Assembly (NCBI GenBank): GCA_021234155.1
Contig: JAJEKV010000072.1
Span: forward strand, 6,941,335 to 7,005,334
Reading direction: 5' to 3'
Source of the DNA: Isoetes taiwanensis
Taxonomy: Eukaryota; Streptophyta; Lycopodiopsida; Isoetales; Isoetaceae
Length of the DNA: 64,000 nucleotides
Part shown: in pieces, positions 10,990 through 22,119 of the stretch
How the letters are laid out: each line of letters starts with the position of its first letter
Position numbering within the stretch: the first letter of the stretch is position 1
The notes under the pieces: model-generated
Databases searched by the model: none
What the model was told of the DNA's origin: nothing
The model's input: only the letters and a program-made list of their open reading frames with translations
Position numbers and translations under genes: made by a program

Positions 10990-12887
10990 TTCGCATTGTA
11001 TCGTGGATATATAGGGAATTTCCCTGGAAGCGCGACAAGGGCATTGCTAAAATTGCTACAGGCATGGACATCATCTTCTTGCAAGAGACATGGGAATATA
11101 GTGGTCATCTGTTACCGGACATCCCAAGGTACCATCATTTCTCACTGGCCAATGAGCGTCATGGCAAGCGAGGGTATGGAGGGGTTGCGTGCTACTTCAA
11201 AGATGCTATAGCATCCACAGTCTCGCTCCACAAGGCTGATAGACTCAACCGCTACCTGTGGATACGAGTGCTGCAGCCTCACCATCGGCCACTGTTTATC
11301 GCAGGATGTTATATACCCCATGAAACTTCTCAATGCACGTACGGCACAGTGGCAGTCGGTCACCTTTCAGGGAAATGCTGACTTCAACCCACTTTGGCTA
11401 GAAACGGAGGCATCACAGCATGCAAGACGCTCCCAGGATACAGTCTCCGGAGCCTTTGGAAGAGAGTTGGTCCAGCTATGTCAGATCTTTGACATGGTCA
11501 TCTGCAATGGTATGCTCAGATGGTCGCGATCAGGGGGCTTCACTTGCAGAAGCGACGGGGGCGATGGTGGAGCCAGCGTGGTGGACTATCTCCTAGCTCC
11601 AGTGCCAGAACTTGATATCATTAGAGATTTCACGACGGGCACAGGAACAAGAGATGAAGAGACTTTATCAGACTACTATCCACTTTATGTCACTTTGGAT
11701 TGGAGGCACTCAGTGGTGTGGCCACATGACAGGCGCCCTCGGGGTTTGGGATACACCCCGAACTATCGAAAGCAAGCAGGATATGAGGTGGCGCTTGAAC
11801 GTGAGCTACAGGGGATTGATGCCCTCTATACATTGCATGATAAGTGTGAATGGTTGGTGAAGGCCGTACTCGCAGCAGCCAGTGAAATGCTTTGCAGCAA
11901 GAAAGCCCCTGCGAAGGGACACTGTGCAATTCTCTCAAAACCCCTAGTTTGACGCTGAATGTAAGGCTCTAAAGAGTCAGCTACGCACCATCTTAGATCC
12001 ACGGCTCCGGCAACAGGCCATTAGGGACTATAAGGCATTCTTGAAATCCAAAAGGCATCGCTACATTGCAGAAAATCAGCAACGCATGTTTGATCTACTG
12101 ATGACTGAGCCAAAAGCCTTTTGGCGTAGAGTGCTGTATAAGAGGCATCAACCACCTGGCAATGTTACCTCAGTGTTCAGTGGAGACAGCGGTTGGAGGA
12201 GTTGTATGACTCCCCAGGAGCAATCGCTGACATACCAGATCAGCTAGGAGAAACACTACAGCTTTCAGAGGAGGACATCCACCAGGGTCTTAGGCATCTT
12301 GCTAATGGTAAAGCAAAGGACTTGCAGGGACTTTAGGCCGAGCTGTTGAAATGGGGTGGGCCAGCTTTGCTCAGGCCTTTGACAAGGATAATCAATCAGG
12401 CCATCAGAGAGGGCCTCCTGCAGGAATGGATGGTTAGCAAGGTCACCCTTATTCATAAAATGGGAAGCAGGAATGACTCCACCAACTACCGTATGATCAT
12501 GGTGAGCCCGTTCTCGCAAAACTTCTAGCAAGTGTGCTGGAGAAGAAGTTAACGCAATGGGCGGAGGAAACTGGAGTACGTGCAGTTGGCCAGACAGGTT
12601 TCCGCCCTGCCCACTCCACGAGTGATCATATTTTTACTCTCAGAATCCTTATGGAAGCTAGCCGCAATGCACGACGTGACTTGTATTGCTGTTTCGTGGA
12701 TTTTAAGATGGCATATGATACGGTCCCTCGGGACCTGTTGTGGCAACGCTTGCAGGAGCTACATGTCCCACAAGATTTGCAGAATGCCATCTACCGGCTC
12801 TATGATGGAATATATGCCGCTTTGCCTGCATCAGACCACCGGGTGAACAGCACCATAGGTGTTAAACAGTCAGGGAGCACCGGTTAG
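10990..12887 (+). pseudogene. LINE ORF2 fragment: endonuclease and partial reverse transcriptase
   Basis: Successive frames give an endonuclease/exonuclease/phosphatase domain (MDIIFLQETWEY at 11,064; GGASVVDYLLAP near 11,570). They then give the reverse transcriptase N-terminal half: NGKAKDLQGL, AELLKWGGPALL, NYRMIMVSPFS, GQTGFRPAHSTSDHI, CCFVDFKMAYDTVPR and GVKQ. Frame changes occur near 11,330, 11,950, 12,240 and 12,530, and there is a stop after DLQGL, so it is dead. The catalytic YxDD block, the C-terminal zinc motif and any tail are absent: the frame ends just where the right TIR of the surrounding element begins. It is a relative of the LINE at 40,919-45,060. Confidence 0.8.
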
Positions 12888-13065
12888 CCCATTTCCAGAG
12901 TGGCTATCTAGAAACAGGGGCAACCGACAGTTTGCAGCCTATTATGGGTTTGGAGCAGTCATTGACATATTCTAGGCATATACTGGCATATGCTTAGAAT
13001 ATACCATAAACCCACCTCAACAAGGGCTTGCCTCCTTAGGGGCAACTCAAAAACCATTGCTTTGT
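12882..13065 (-). repeat. Right TIR
   Basis: Inverted partner of 7,281-7,462. Its inner edge coincides with the end of the LINE coding similarity. DNA from 13,066 to 13,450 shows no gene. Confidence 0.6.
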
Positions 13066-13452
13066 TCCTTTTTATCAAAGAATCCGTAGCAACGAAGCCA
13101 TTTAGGCCCAAATCACATTACAGCCCAAACTAAACATTATTAAAAAAAAAAACCAATACAAAATGGCCATGTGTATCGTTTAGACACCCAAGCCATCACA
13201 CTTACGGTGCCCAAATCCTTGTCACGGTTTTGGCACCCAGAGAATCTTTGACGGGCAACACCGCCTGTCCAAACATTTGGCGGGCAACCACATCGACAAA
13301 ATCTCCAGCTCATACCGCTTCTTGGAGATTTGGCGCCATCCAAATTCGTGCAGAACAATTTCCAGCCACTGCGTCTGCACCAATTCTAATTCGGCCTCTA
13401 TTTTCTCTCAAGTATGAAATAGTCTTTCACTAATTTGTTATCATCTGATATT

Positions 13453-13689
13453 ATGGTGAAGAAAGAGACACCTGCATTTACAAGCGGGAAAAAGAAGACG
13501 AGAGCAATTGCTTTATCATTGATGGAAGATGTTTTAGCAACAGGAAAGGAGCTCACGAAGTCTTTAGAGCGTCACGGGGAAAATGAAGATCGTAAGTTGC
13601 ATATGATGCAAGAGAATGAAGCCCACAAACTTATTGTCATGGAAGAAATGCAAAAGTCATTTGCTGCATTTTTAGAGAGAATGAAATAA
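13453..13689 (+). CDS. Possible C-terminal piece of a Harbinger accessory (Myb/SANT-type) protein
   Basis: A 78-codon frame starts at ATG 13453 (MVKKETPAFTSGKKK) and ends in a charged helical stretch (EDRKLHMMQENEAHKL, then MEEMQKSFAAFLERMK). PIF/Harbinger elements often carry a second gene for a Myb/SANT-like DNA-binding protein with a coiled C-terminus, transcribed opposite to the transposase, and that is the arrangement here. The Myb domain itself is not visible upstream, so this is a remnant or a short independent frame. Confidence 0.35.
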   Translation: MVKKETPAFTSGKKKTRAIALSLMEDVLATGKELTKSLERHGENEDRKLHMMQENEAHKLIVMEEMQKSFAAFLERMK

Positions 13690-14135
13690 AACGTATTTGA
13701 CACAATGTTAAACATTTCATCTAAAGCTGTTAAAGGTGCATTTCTGGTGCACTTTCAATTTCTAAGAATTCCTTGTTCATTGTTCAATGGTTTATAAGAA
13801 ATCAAAACCAACCTTTTGCTTCTATATGTGGACAATACCAAAGTATACACAAATAGTATTCAGGCTTGAAAGTAAAGACTTGATCTTGTCACATCTTATC
13901 TATCAGGCCCGTCACATTTCAAAATACTTAACACCTTTACAACAGTAATCGACTATATATTCTGTTAGAGTAACTTTTTGGGTGTAAAGCGATGGAGATA
14001 TGAAAATTGATATGCGATGGAGATCCTAATGTAATTAGCTTCTTACACCTTTTCTCATCTTCAGTTCTAGAATTCCTACACTACACAACAAGGCATAGTA
14101 TACCAGCCATGGATAACCTAACATACGCGGGATGT

Positions 14136-16055
14136 CTAAGCACCCCTGTTTAATATGCATATCCATTCTGCACGATTTTCCTCCTCGTCTTCATCACGTT
14201 GGGATGGTTTTGTCTCCTTCTTCTGAAAGACTATACTGCCTAATAGATCACGGGCTTTGCATGAAGATTCCCCTGTGCCATTGTTACCAGCTCCTGAGTC
14301 TAAGTTGCTTCCTTGTGCTGCTGCCTCAAAATGATTTCGTCCTACATATCCAGATACCTTCCCCATTCCTCCATCTTCCTTTGTAGCATCTTCTCTTGGT
14401 ATGGACATCTCTAAATCACGACCTATTTCTGGCCCTGATGTTTTATCTGGAGCTTTGCTGGTTTCACCAAGTCCTGTTTCTATCAAGTTTCCCCTTTGCT
14501 TTTCTGACTTTTTTTGAGTTTGAAGAGACTCGGGTTGTAGAGAATTTTGGAACTCCCAATCTGAGGGCCTGTGAGGGCTCTCCACTTCTTTTGGTTTCTT
14601 TACCCATGAAGTCTGGAATTTTTTCAAGTTAGCATATAATTATTTGTAAGTAACAGAAAAGAGGAGAATATACTAACCTGCATTCCACTGCCATTGTCAC
14701 TGCCAACATTTAGCCCACTGCTACCAGTGGTTTTGTGCTCAAATAAAACTTTGGAGATAGCATTACGTCTTTCGTGGCCTTTTTCTCCTCTCATGCGTGC
14801 TACACATTGTTTTTCATGGGCAATAGACAGTTCAAGTTCCTCCTTTGCTTCTTTTGCCCATGTCTCATTGAAACTATCCCCGTGAATGATACATAGATTA
14901 TGTAAAACCAAGCATGCTGACACAACCTGTACTACGTTCTCCAAGTCCATGTCATTTCTCTTCAAAAGTATTCTAAACCTAGCTTTCAATCGACCAAATG
15001 CACACTCTATTGGCATTCTCGTACTTGATTGGACATAGTTCCAATAGTATTGCTCCCTGCTTAGACCATCCTTATGACCTTTAAAAGGACTTAGCATATA
15101 ATCTCGCGGTGGATATGTTGCATCGCCAACAAGACAATACGGTGCTATAAAACCATTCATGATACGTTGCCCTGCTGATGACCGCTGGAATAATGTCCAG
15201 TCATGTATGCTTCCTGGCCAACCGATATCAAAGTCCCACACAAGGCAATCTCTTGATACTATTAATTGGAGTAATATAGAGTGGAAACCCTTCCTGTTGT
15301 AATACTCTTGTGCAGATTCATGAGGAGCAATGATTGGAATATGGCTTCCATCAATTGCTCCAATACCGTACGGAATACCATGAATAGCTTCAAAAGATGC
15401 TGCCAGACTTCGCATCCTATTTGATGATGGCCATTTACTGTGTAATTCCTTGAGTTTATAATTGACACAAGCAACAAATTCAAGAACAGCTTGTTGTACA
15501 GTGGTGAATCCAACTCGATAGGAGTCTGCAATGCCTGTCAAAGTGTCACCCGTGGCAAGCCTAGAGCCTAGACAAACCCATCATAATTTTGTTTCAATTG
15601 GTATAGCAGCTCGAAACTTTGTATCTTGCCTTATCATCAATGGTCCCAGCTCATTGCACAAATACTGAAAGGTAGCTTTGGAGATGCGCAACCTTCTTCT
15701 AAAATGTGTGTCAGTGTAAGTATGCAACAGCAATGCATCCAACCCGAAGCCTCTTTGGTACATCCAAAAATGTCTTGGAGTGTTTTGTCTTGCCAAAGAA
15801 GGACCAAATTCTGCAAATAGAGCCATTACTGCTCTGAACCAAGCTAGAACTCGCACATAGAGTGCATAAGATTCAATCATACAAAACATCATTGGCAACA
15901 AGATGTGTGAACTGAAGCATGAAAAAGAAAAACCTTCCTGCCATCATTACTGATTCCATCCTATCATACCTATCAGTTTGTTCTGTTGCTTCAGAGACTT
16001 GCTGCAACTTATCCTCCAAGCCGCTAATATCTCTTGAGAGGTTTTCTTCCTCCAT
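14136..16055 (-). pseudogene. PIF/Harbinger transposase (DDE_4 type), one nonsense codon
   Basis: The DDE nuclease is clear: GAIDGSHIPI (first Asp), FDIGWPGSIHDWTLF (second Asp), GDATYPPRDYML, and RMPIECAFGRLKARFRIL (Glu). Upstream in the same frame, 15901-15581 holds the typical Harbinger N-terminal block FRRRLRISKATFQYL. The two parts are split only by a TGA at about 15,580, just after IPIETKL. The frame leaves at a GTTAGT donor (exon end 14678) and resumes after ATTCCAG at 14612. A Ser/Glu-rich C-terminal exon then runs to TAG at 14136; such a tail is not a standard part of the domain. A possible first exon starts at ATG 16055 (MEEENLSRDISGLEDKLQQ), but its join is uncertain. It would cut and rejoin DNA at 3-bp target sites. 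I could not find the element's TIRs. Confidence 0.8.
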
Positions 16056-16788
16056 AGTTGAATTGCTCTTTTAATTTGAAGCAAACTTAAGCAGAACGTA
16101 AGGAATTGCCACAAGTTAAAAAAAAAAAGGATACAAAAATAAAATTCTTTATCTGTTCCAAGAAGATCCAATTTGTAGTTCGTGAGAAGAGATGCTGGAA
16201 CAGAAGGAAGAAGCCTTTTATTTTGTCTCCAAATAGCCGTTTATGATGTGAGAGGAAGAGTTGATTCAGGCCTTAAATTTCAACATTGCAATGCCATTCA
16301 AGAGGCCTTTGCCCTTCAAAGAACGGTTGTCTTTTTTCGGCCATGCAAATGAACGACAAGAGGAAAAAATTGCCATTCAACTTGAACTGCTTTAGCAAAT
16401 GTCACCCTTCAATTGAATAGCAAGCTTAAAAAAAAAAAAAAAAATCTAGTATATATTCTTATTATTTTTATAATGAACTAAGAATCTTAACTCTGTTTTG
16501 GAACTTGGATGGATCAGACTTTAAGGAAAAGGTAATGAGATATAAAAAAATAACTTTGCTATTGCAGTCGATTCTTTTCTTCCTGGTATCAATCGATTCT
16601 TTTCTTCCTGATATTTAAATGTCTTACTGCCATCGATTCTTTTTCTTCCAGACTCTATAAACATAGATTTTTTCCTTGGGATTATGCTTGTGATCATTTT
16701 TTTCCTTCTGATTACATGTGAAAGGTACTGTATTAGTTTTATTTCATATATTGTCTCTCTTTTTTTTTTACCAATTTTTTTGGTGTAG

Positions 16789-17161
16789 ATGGTAAGACCC
16801 AAAAAAGATCCTCGACAGCAAGATATATTTAAAGCTTTTCATAAGTCTCAAGCAAGAAGAGGAGCAAGAAGCACTACCTCTAGCGATGTTGACATTGAAG
16901 CATCTAATGATGCCTTAGATCTTAATGCAGAACCAAGACGAAGAAGATGATATGTTAGATGAGGAATTTGATGAATATGAAGAGTGTGATGGAACTACCG
17001 TTACAAAAACGTTTAAAAGAGTTTGAAAACCAAGTTGGGTTATTCCATATCCATGGAATTATTGTGTTGGAATTCCTCCTAATCAAAGAATTTGTGTGGA
17101 ATTCAAGATGATCTATGCTAATTGGATGGATCATAAGCAATGTCGCATGGTGCAATTGTAA
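16789..17161 (+). pseudogene. hAT transposase N-terminal remnant
   Basis: The frame starts at ATG 16789 right after a TGTAG acceptor and reads MVRPKKDPRQQDIFKAFHKS, with a TGA at 16,948-16,950. A second frame continues with an acidic stretch and then, after a stop, KPSWVIPYPWNYC, IPPNQRICVEF and YANWMDHKQC to TAA at 17,161. The basic start, acidic linker and Trp/Cys-rich block resemble the zinc-finger N-terminus of hAT transposases. The RNase-H-like core and dimerisation domain are missing. At least one frameshift and one internal stop make it non-functional. Confidence 0.5.
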
Positions 17162-17218
17162 ACTTTGGGCTATTGAATCAATTTAGGAAGGCCTTTAAGC
17201 TTTATATGTGAATTATAT

Positions 17219-17955
17219 ATGATGAAGTGTTTTTGCGAGTGGAATGAGGACTGGGCTACGCAAGCATGGCTGCAAAAACACACAGGGCCCAAGACAATTT
17301 GGCTTATGACAGTCTTCAACCCAGAACAGCGGATAGGGCAGCAGATGTACCAGGATAATCCACTAGGAAAAACCAGGAGGGATATCCTAGCAAGATTTAG
17401 GATGGGGAGCCATGACCTAAGAATTGAAAATGACAGATGGAGGAGAGTAGAGAAAGACGATCGGATATGCAGAATCTGTGACAGAGGGGAAGTAGAGGAC
17501 GAGAATCACATGCTCAATGAGTGCCCAATATATGGAGACATCAGGAACAAATACAGAAACATAAGATGGGGCCAGCCCGTACATGCCATGATGGCAAGGA
17601 CAGAAACAATGAGAGATTTTGCAGACGCAATATGGGAAATGACGACAAGGCATCGGGAAGTACATAAAGAAAAAGGGCTTCTGTTATGAGCCGCCCGGGA
17701 GGCGAATCATAGCTGCCCAAAAATGCTCAGCTTAAAGCTGATTGATAACGACGCACCTCTGCACGGCCTTGAAGCCGATCCAAAGCGGGGTGCCGATATT
17801 AATAGACAAAAGGGGAGCCTTCAGAAAAGGCTACAATAAAACCAGCGTGATGTGCTAGTAGCACCTATCAGGGAGCTCGCCCATGCTACATAAGTCCAGG
17901 GGCCTCAGGGCACAAGGGACAATAATGTATATTCTATTCTATTCTATTCTATATT
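17219..17955 (+). mobile_element. 5'-truncated LINE, C-terminal zinc domain and (ATTCT)n tail
   Basis: The 156-codon frame 17219-17689 reads FRMGSHDLRIENDRW, then ICRICDRGEVEDENHMLNEC. This is the CxxC...HxxxxC zinc motif seen at the C-terminus of plant LINE reverse transcriptase proteins. It ends at TGA and is followed by about 250 bp of 3' region and then ATTCT pentamers (17,930-17,950). It is closely similar in layout to the end of the LINE at 44,465-45,060 and lies inside the hAT remnant. Confidence 0.7.
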
Positions 17956-18121
17956 GAAGATGTGCTTGTTTATTGCAGCTTTAATGAATGGCTAAGAAAA
18001 AATTTAACCTTCAAAAGAATGGCATCTTTGCAAAATTGCCTTTCAACATGAATGGCAACTCTAAAAAGTTGCCCTTAAAAAAATGGAGATACCAGCATTC
18101 AATTTTAAGGCTTAGTTGATT

Positions 18122-19303
18122 ATGTGGCAGATGACTTGTAAATGTTTGGATGGTCATAAATGTGATAACCATTCCGTGACCAAAATTTTTAACGCTTTAC
18201 CTGCTGCCGAAACTTGCCACGTAATTGTTTAGTTTTGCCTATAGTGTGATTTCAGCCTTATTACAATCGCTAGGCCACTTCCGAGCGCTCTGTGCTTCCA
18301 AGCTGAGCTTATGAGCGGATTTTGAGGAGCCGAAGGAATAAATATCAGATTCAATAACATGCACATATTTAGTTGAACTTCCACGAACACCTCGAGGGCA
18401 TGCCTGTCTCATAAAAGAGCAAAACAAAATGCAAAATTTGAACATAAATCAACTCGCTGCAGCAAAGCAAAATCTAGCATTCACATGGGTTTCTATAATG
18501 AAGCGATCCTTGGTCGCATGCTTTATAAATCTTAAAACCTTAAACTTGAAGTCCGCAACCAATAAGAGTTTTATTTTATTCAAATATGCTTCCTGTCTTA
18601 CCACAAGAAATGGCTGAAGGATTCGAAACCTCTAGGCCATGTCGGCCTCACCAGAGCCCTGCCCTTTTCAACAGGCGCAAACAAAAGAACAGAAATGCAA
18701 ACCCCACACCAAATACTTCTACAGCCATACCCATGCTGCAGCAACTTTATGGATTTGCTACGAAGAGATGGTTTTGATGCTACGCTTCTGATCTCAATAG
18801 ATGGCTCTGAGTTAGGGAAGGATAGTGCACACTACCCAAGCTGCTAACATGTGAAGCCTGAGAAGACATTTCAAGAAGGCAATATACTCATTAAAGAGTC
18901 ATGACATTTGGATTTTGTCCTTGAACTAATATGTAGCTATTATCACCTTATTTAATGTGATATAGCAAATTATACGTAATTTTCCAATGTAAGAGGATGC
19001 TTGAAGATAATGTTAATTGAATTTTGTGTAATGGAATCCAGTTGTAAATTTATTTATAGGTACGATGCTACTGGTATATTGTAGTTCCAATTCGATTTGA
19101 CTACTATCAACGTTTGAAGAATTCTTCTATCTAGCAGCCTCAGGGGTTGTAGCAAGGGATAAATTTCCCTTTTGGGGTTATGTTCTATGACTCAATTTCA
19201 TGTATGAACCTTGACTTGATTTGATGGATAAGTTTTGAGATTGTTTCTTCTTAGATGCGCCTCTATGTTGATCAATATACCAGCAACATTTTCGAAAGCA
19301 TAA
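18122..19303. other. No gene seen
   Basis: Short frames occur but none has a recognisable domain. This stretch includes the presumed 3' flank of the RUS2-like gene on the minus strand. Confidence 0.4.
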
Positions 19304-21530
19304 TTACCAAACTGCTCTACTTCCAGCTCCATCAAGAAACATGTGAGTGTTCCAACCATTTCTTTTAAGGCCATCGACTAGAGATGGCAATAACTGATCC
19401 ATGCGCTTATATGCCTCATCCAGCATATCCAACCTCTCTGACGCTCCATTGACGTCGTTTTCCCGGGAAAGCTTTCCAATGCAACCTGCTAAAAGCCAAC
19501 CACGTATTACGTCCTCTCCAGTGGCAGACTTATGTAAGATAAGATCTGTTGAAGATCCATGTATGTTCAGTAGAAAGCGTTCCTTCGGAAATCTCCCTTT
19601 AAGTTTTTTTAGAGCTGAGGGCCCTGAAACTACTTTTCGCAAAGAAGAACCAATGTGAACAATCTCTGCATTGGGATCTGGGAGCATTGGCAGCAGTATA
19701 CGTTCCCTATATCCCATTTCTGATGGTTTTCGTATTTTTCCATCCTAAAGAATTGATGATTAGAATCAGCAAAAACAAGAATATTTCATCAGCGTCATAA
19801 TTGTCATTACCTTGAGGAAATCAATCACCAGAATTGCTGTCCTCTCTGCATTTAATGTGTTGATTGGTGCAGCACGCATCTGTTCAACTACGCTATAAAG
19901 GTGTATTGCAGATAATACTGGGGCCACCAGAAGCTACAATAAATAAAGAGACCACCACATCAAAAGCTACAAACTTCTGTCCAAAATCTAGCAATTTAAA
20001 TAGTTTCATAATCACCACAGCAAGGATGTAAAAATAACCTTTCCCTGAAGAGATGTGCAAGTCGAAGAAGCCAAATGAATACCTATACCCAATCCCATTA
20101 CATTGCACAAGGTAGAGAGTGCTTCACCCTTGGCATATAAATCGCTCAAGTTCCCCTCCTTTGCAAAGGCCGAATAGATTGGAAGACGCGTCGCCCTTGC
20201 TGCAACAAGAGCCACACCCTACAAGAAACCAAAGGGAGTAAACAGCAGCCATTGCAAACCTGAACAGAAATGGCACCAGAGATAAAGTTAAAACTGGAAA
20301 ACTAACTAGGCTGGTAATGTGATTTCACTGATCTTGGATGGGATGATCATCTTATCACTTTTTCGTTTTTGAACTAACCTTGGCTAGGTTTGCTAGGCCA
20401 GCAACTCCAAGGAAATATTGTGGACAGATAGGTGATATTACTTCGAGGCCCGTTCCAAAATCGTATAAGAAGTCAGCTGGTAAAGAAACACATGCCATAG
20501 TCAATTGATACTGAATATATGTTAGCAGGAGTAATAGCACATAAGTAGCCAGTTCGTTCAACTAGAATAGTGGCTTGCTGAAACTAACTCAAATTAGTAA
20601 CTGTAAAGCATAAGACAAACTATAATCAGCTGGACAAATTATATACCAGCTTCATTTACTGGAGAGAAGATACAAAGATAGATTAAGACTGACTCAGTTT
20701 AGTGAAAAAACTGACTTTGCACACCATCGCGTGTTGGAATGCAAAACATGTGACACACTAATAAGAACAAGAAATGCATTGAGGAATGGAAACAAACCCA
20801 GTATCCTCCATCTCTTAGGCTGGGAGTCCATCTGTGCCCCCATACTACTTCCTATCAAACGCCCAACATGGTGCATCCCATCCTTCAGTACCTGAAACAA
20901 AATAACTACTGAATCTAGTCAAGAACTTACTGACAAGCCTGTAAAAGTCTTAGTTTAAACCTACCCAACTGACAACAGTGGCTTGGGCAGGGGTGGGTTT
21001 TAATCCCGCTGCAAAAAGCAAGGACTGTAATAATATCACAATTCAGTAGGGTTAAGAAGCAAATGAATAATTATAGATAAGCCATCACCTGCGTAGAAAG
21101 CACAGAAAGGATGGCACTAGAAAAATGTTGCAAAACGCGAAACTGGGTATAAGTGAGATATCCTTCTGATACACTGACCACATATATCATGTTTAGCCCA
21201 CAATACAAAACGGACAAACAATTAAGGCGCATATAAAACAAAGCACCTGTATGGATACCCAACTGGAAAGAATTGGCTTAAGAAACTGTCCACAAGTTTT
21301 TGCACGGGAGGCCTGGTATCTTCTAAAACTCTGGTCTATAGCAACACCAAGTCATACCAGTGGTCTTGCTTCAACTTGATTGCAAATGAGAATGCAGGAA
21401 AAAAACTATAGATAATGAAAAAGAACCTTGATGCTTGTGCCATCTGCTCCAATGAGCAACTCTCGACGAAACTTGTCTGCAGACTCCACCAGCTTCCATT
21501 GCACAGGCGCTGAGGTAGGCATGGCCGTGT
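19304..21530 (-). CDS. RUS2: RUS2-like protein (ROOT UV-B SENSITIVE 2, DUF647)
   Basis: DUF647/RUS proteins are plant membrane-associated, plastid-linked proteins; RUS2/WXR1 acts with RUS1 in early seedling growth, UV-B responses and auxin transport. The match to RUS2 is strong: GYPYSVSEGYLTYTQFR, QHFSSAILSVLSTQ, SLLFAAGLKPTPAQATVVSW, VLKDGMHHVGRL, MDSQPKRWRIL, DFLYDFGTGLEVISP, ARATRLPIYSAFAKEGNLSD and EQMRAAPINTLNAERTA. The C-terminus is GWNTHMFLDGAGSRAVW, then TAA. Exons: 19304-19744, 19811-19933, 20039-20218, 20379-20476, 20798-20891, 20965-21024, 21089-21173, 21247 to about 21318, and 21427 to about 21530. Phases agree at all joins but the first. ATG near 21,527 (MPTSAPVQWKLVES) is the first codon I can support. 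A transit peptide exon may lie upstream but is not visible. Confidence 0.9.
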
Positions 21531-21879
21531 ATTTAACCCTAGTGAGTCATTCACCTCCATATATTTGCATGCATTTGTTTTCTTTGCAACATATCCATTG
21601 CTCGACCTTCTCCACCGGCTCGATTGTGCATCGGCTCGCAAGAGAAACCACACCGAGATAGACACAGGGCAAATAGTCGTAAACACTATTAACTATTAAG
21701 ATTGCACAATTCGTTTCTTATCGCGGGAGGTATTCTCCCAAGTGGTTGCGACTACTCGCTCTCTAGTGGTTGGGACTACTCGTTCTCTTGTTCTTGTATA
21801 GTATAGTCCTAGTCGTACGTATCCTATATATTCTGGTTCTTGTATAGTCCATCCATATGTTATGGTTCTTGGATAGAAC

Positions 21880-22075
21880 ATTTGTGAGTGAGTGAGTGAG
21901 TCTGTCTGTGAATATTTCACGCCCCATCGACAGTAGAGAATGCGCCATATGGCGCGATCTCGGCCCTCCTTATTCCCCCCACCCACTTTAAAACTTCTTA
22001 GTTGTGTAGGGGATTCAAACCCTGATTCTTGCCCCTCAAACCCCCCAATCCTTACCACTAGGCCAAGCATTGGTT
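21880..22075 (-). mobile_element. tRNA-derived SINE-like sequence
   Basis: Read on the minus strand, TGGCCTAGTGGTAAGG (22050-22065) fits the Pol III A box and GGGTTTGAATCCC (about 22010-22022) fits the B box at normal spacing. The body continues left through GCGCCATATGGCGC to about 21,880. A piece of the same family lies at about 24,705-24,785. I see neither a TSD nor a poly-A tail, so the left end is arbitrary. A short GTGAGTGAGT-type microsatellite lies at about 21,890. Confidence 0.55.
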
Positions 22076-22119
22076 TCTCGAAAAAAATGAAAGTTCACAT
22101 ATAGTTAAGAGCGAGGGCT

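Larger units (their letters stand above)
7281..13065. mobile_element. DNA element with about 180-bp imperfect TIRs
   Basis: 7,281-7,462 matches the reverse complement of 12,882-13,065 along its whole length. Shared blocks, in order from the outside, are TAGGAGGCAA, CCCTTG, GTGGGTTT, ATATTCTAAG, ATATGCCTAGAATATG, CTGCTCCAAAC, GCTGCAAACT and GGCTAAC, at roughly 75-80% identity. TIRs this long suggest a Mutator-like or similar cut-and-paste element, but I see no transposase and no flanking duplication. The interior contains one complete retroposon (7,670-9,411), unassigned DNA with exon-like pieces, and a LINE fragment whose coding frame stops within the inner edge of the right TIR. Confidence 0.6.
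16267..18113. mobile_element. hAT-like element remnant with 8-bp TSD
   Basis: The ends are CAGGCCTTAAATTTCAA on the left and the near-inverse TTCAATTTTAAGGCTT on the right. They are flanked by direct repeats AGTTGATT at 16259-16266 and 18114-18121. An 8-bp duplication and CAGG-type ends fit the hAT superfamily. The subterminal zones on both sides are rich in GCCATTCA-like words, as hAT ends often are. A hAT-like N-terminal coding remnant (16,789-17,161) and a later LINE fragment (17,219-17,955) lie inside. Confidence 0.6.
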
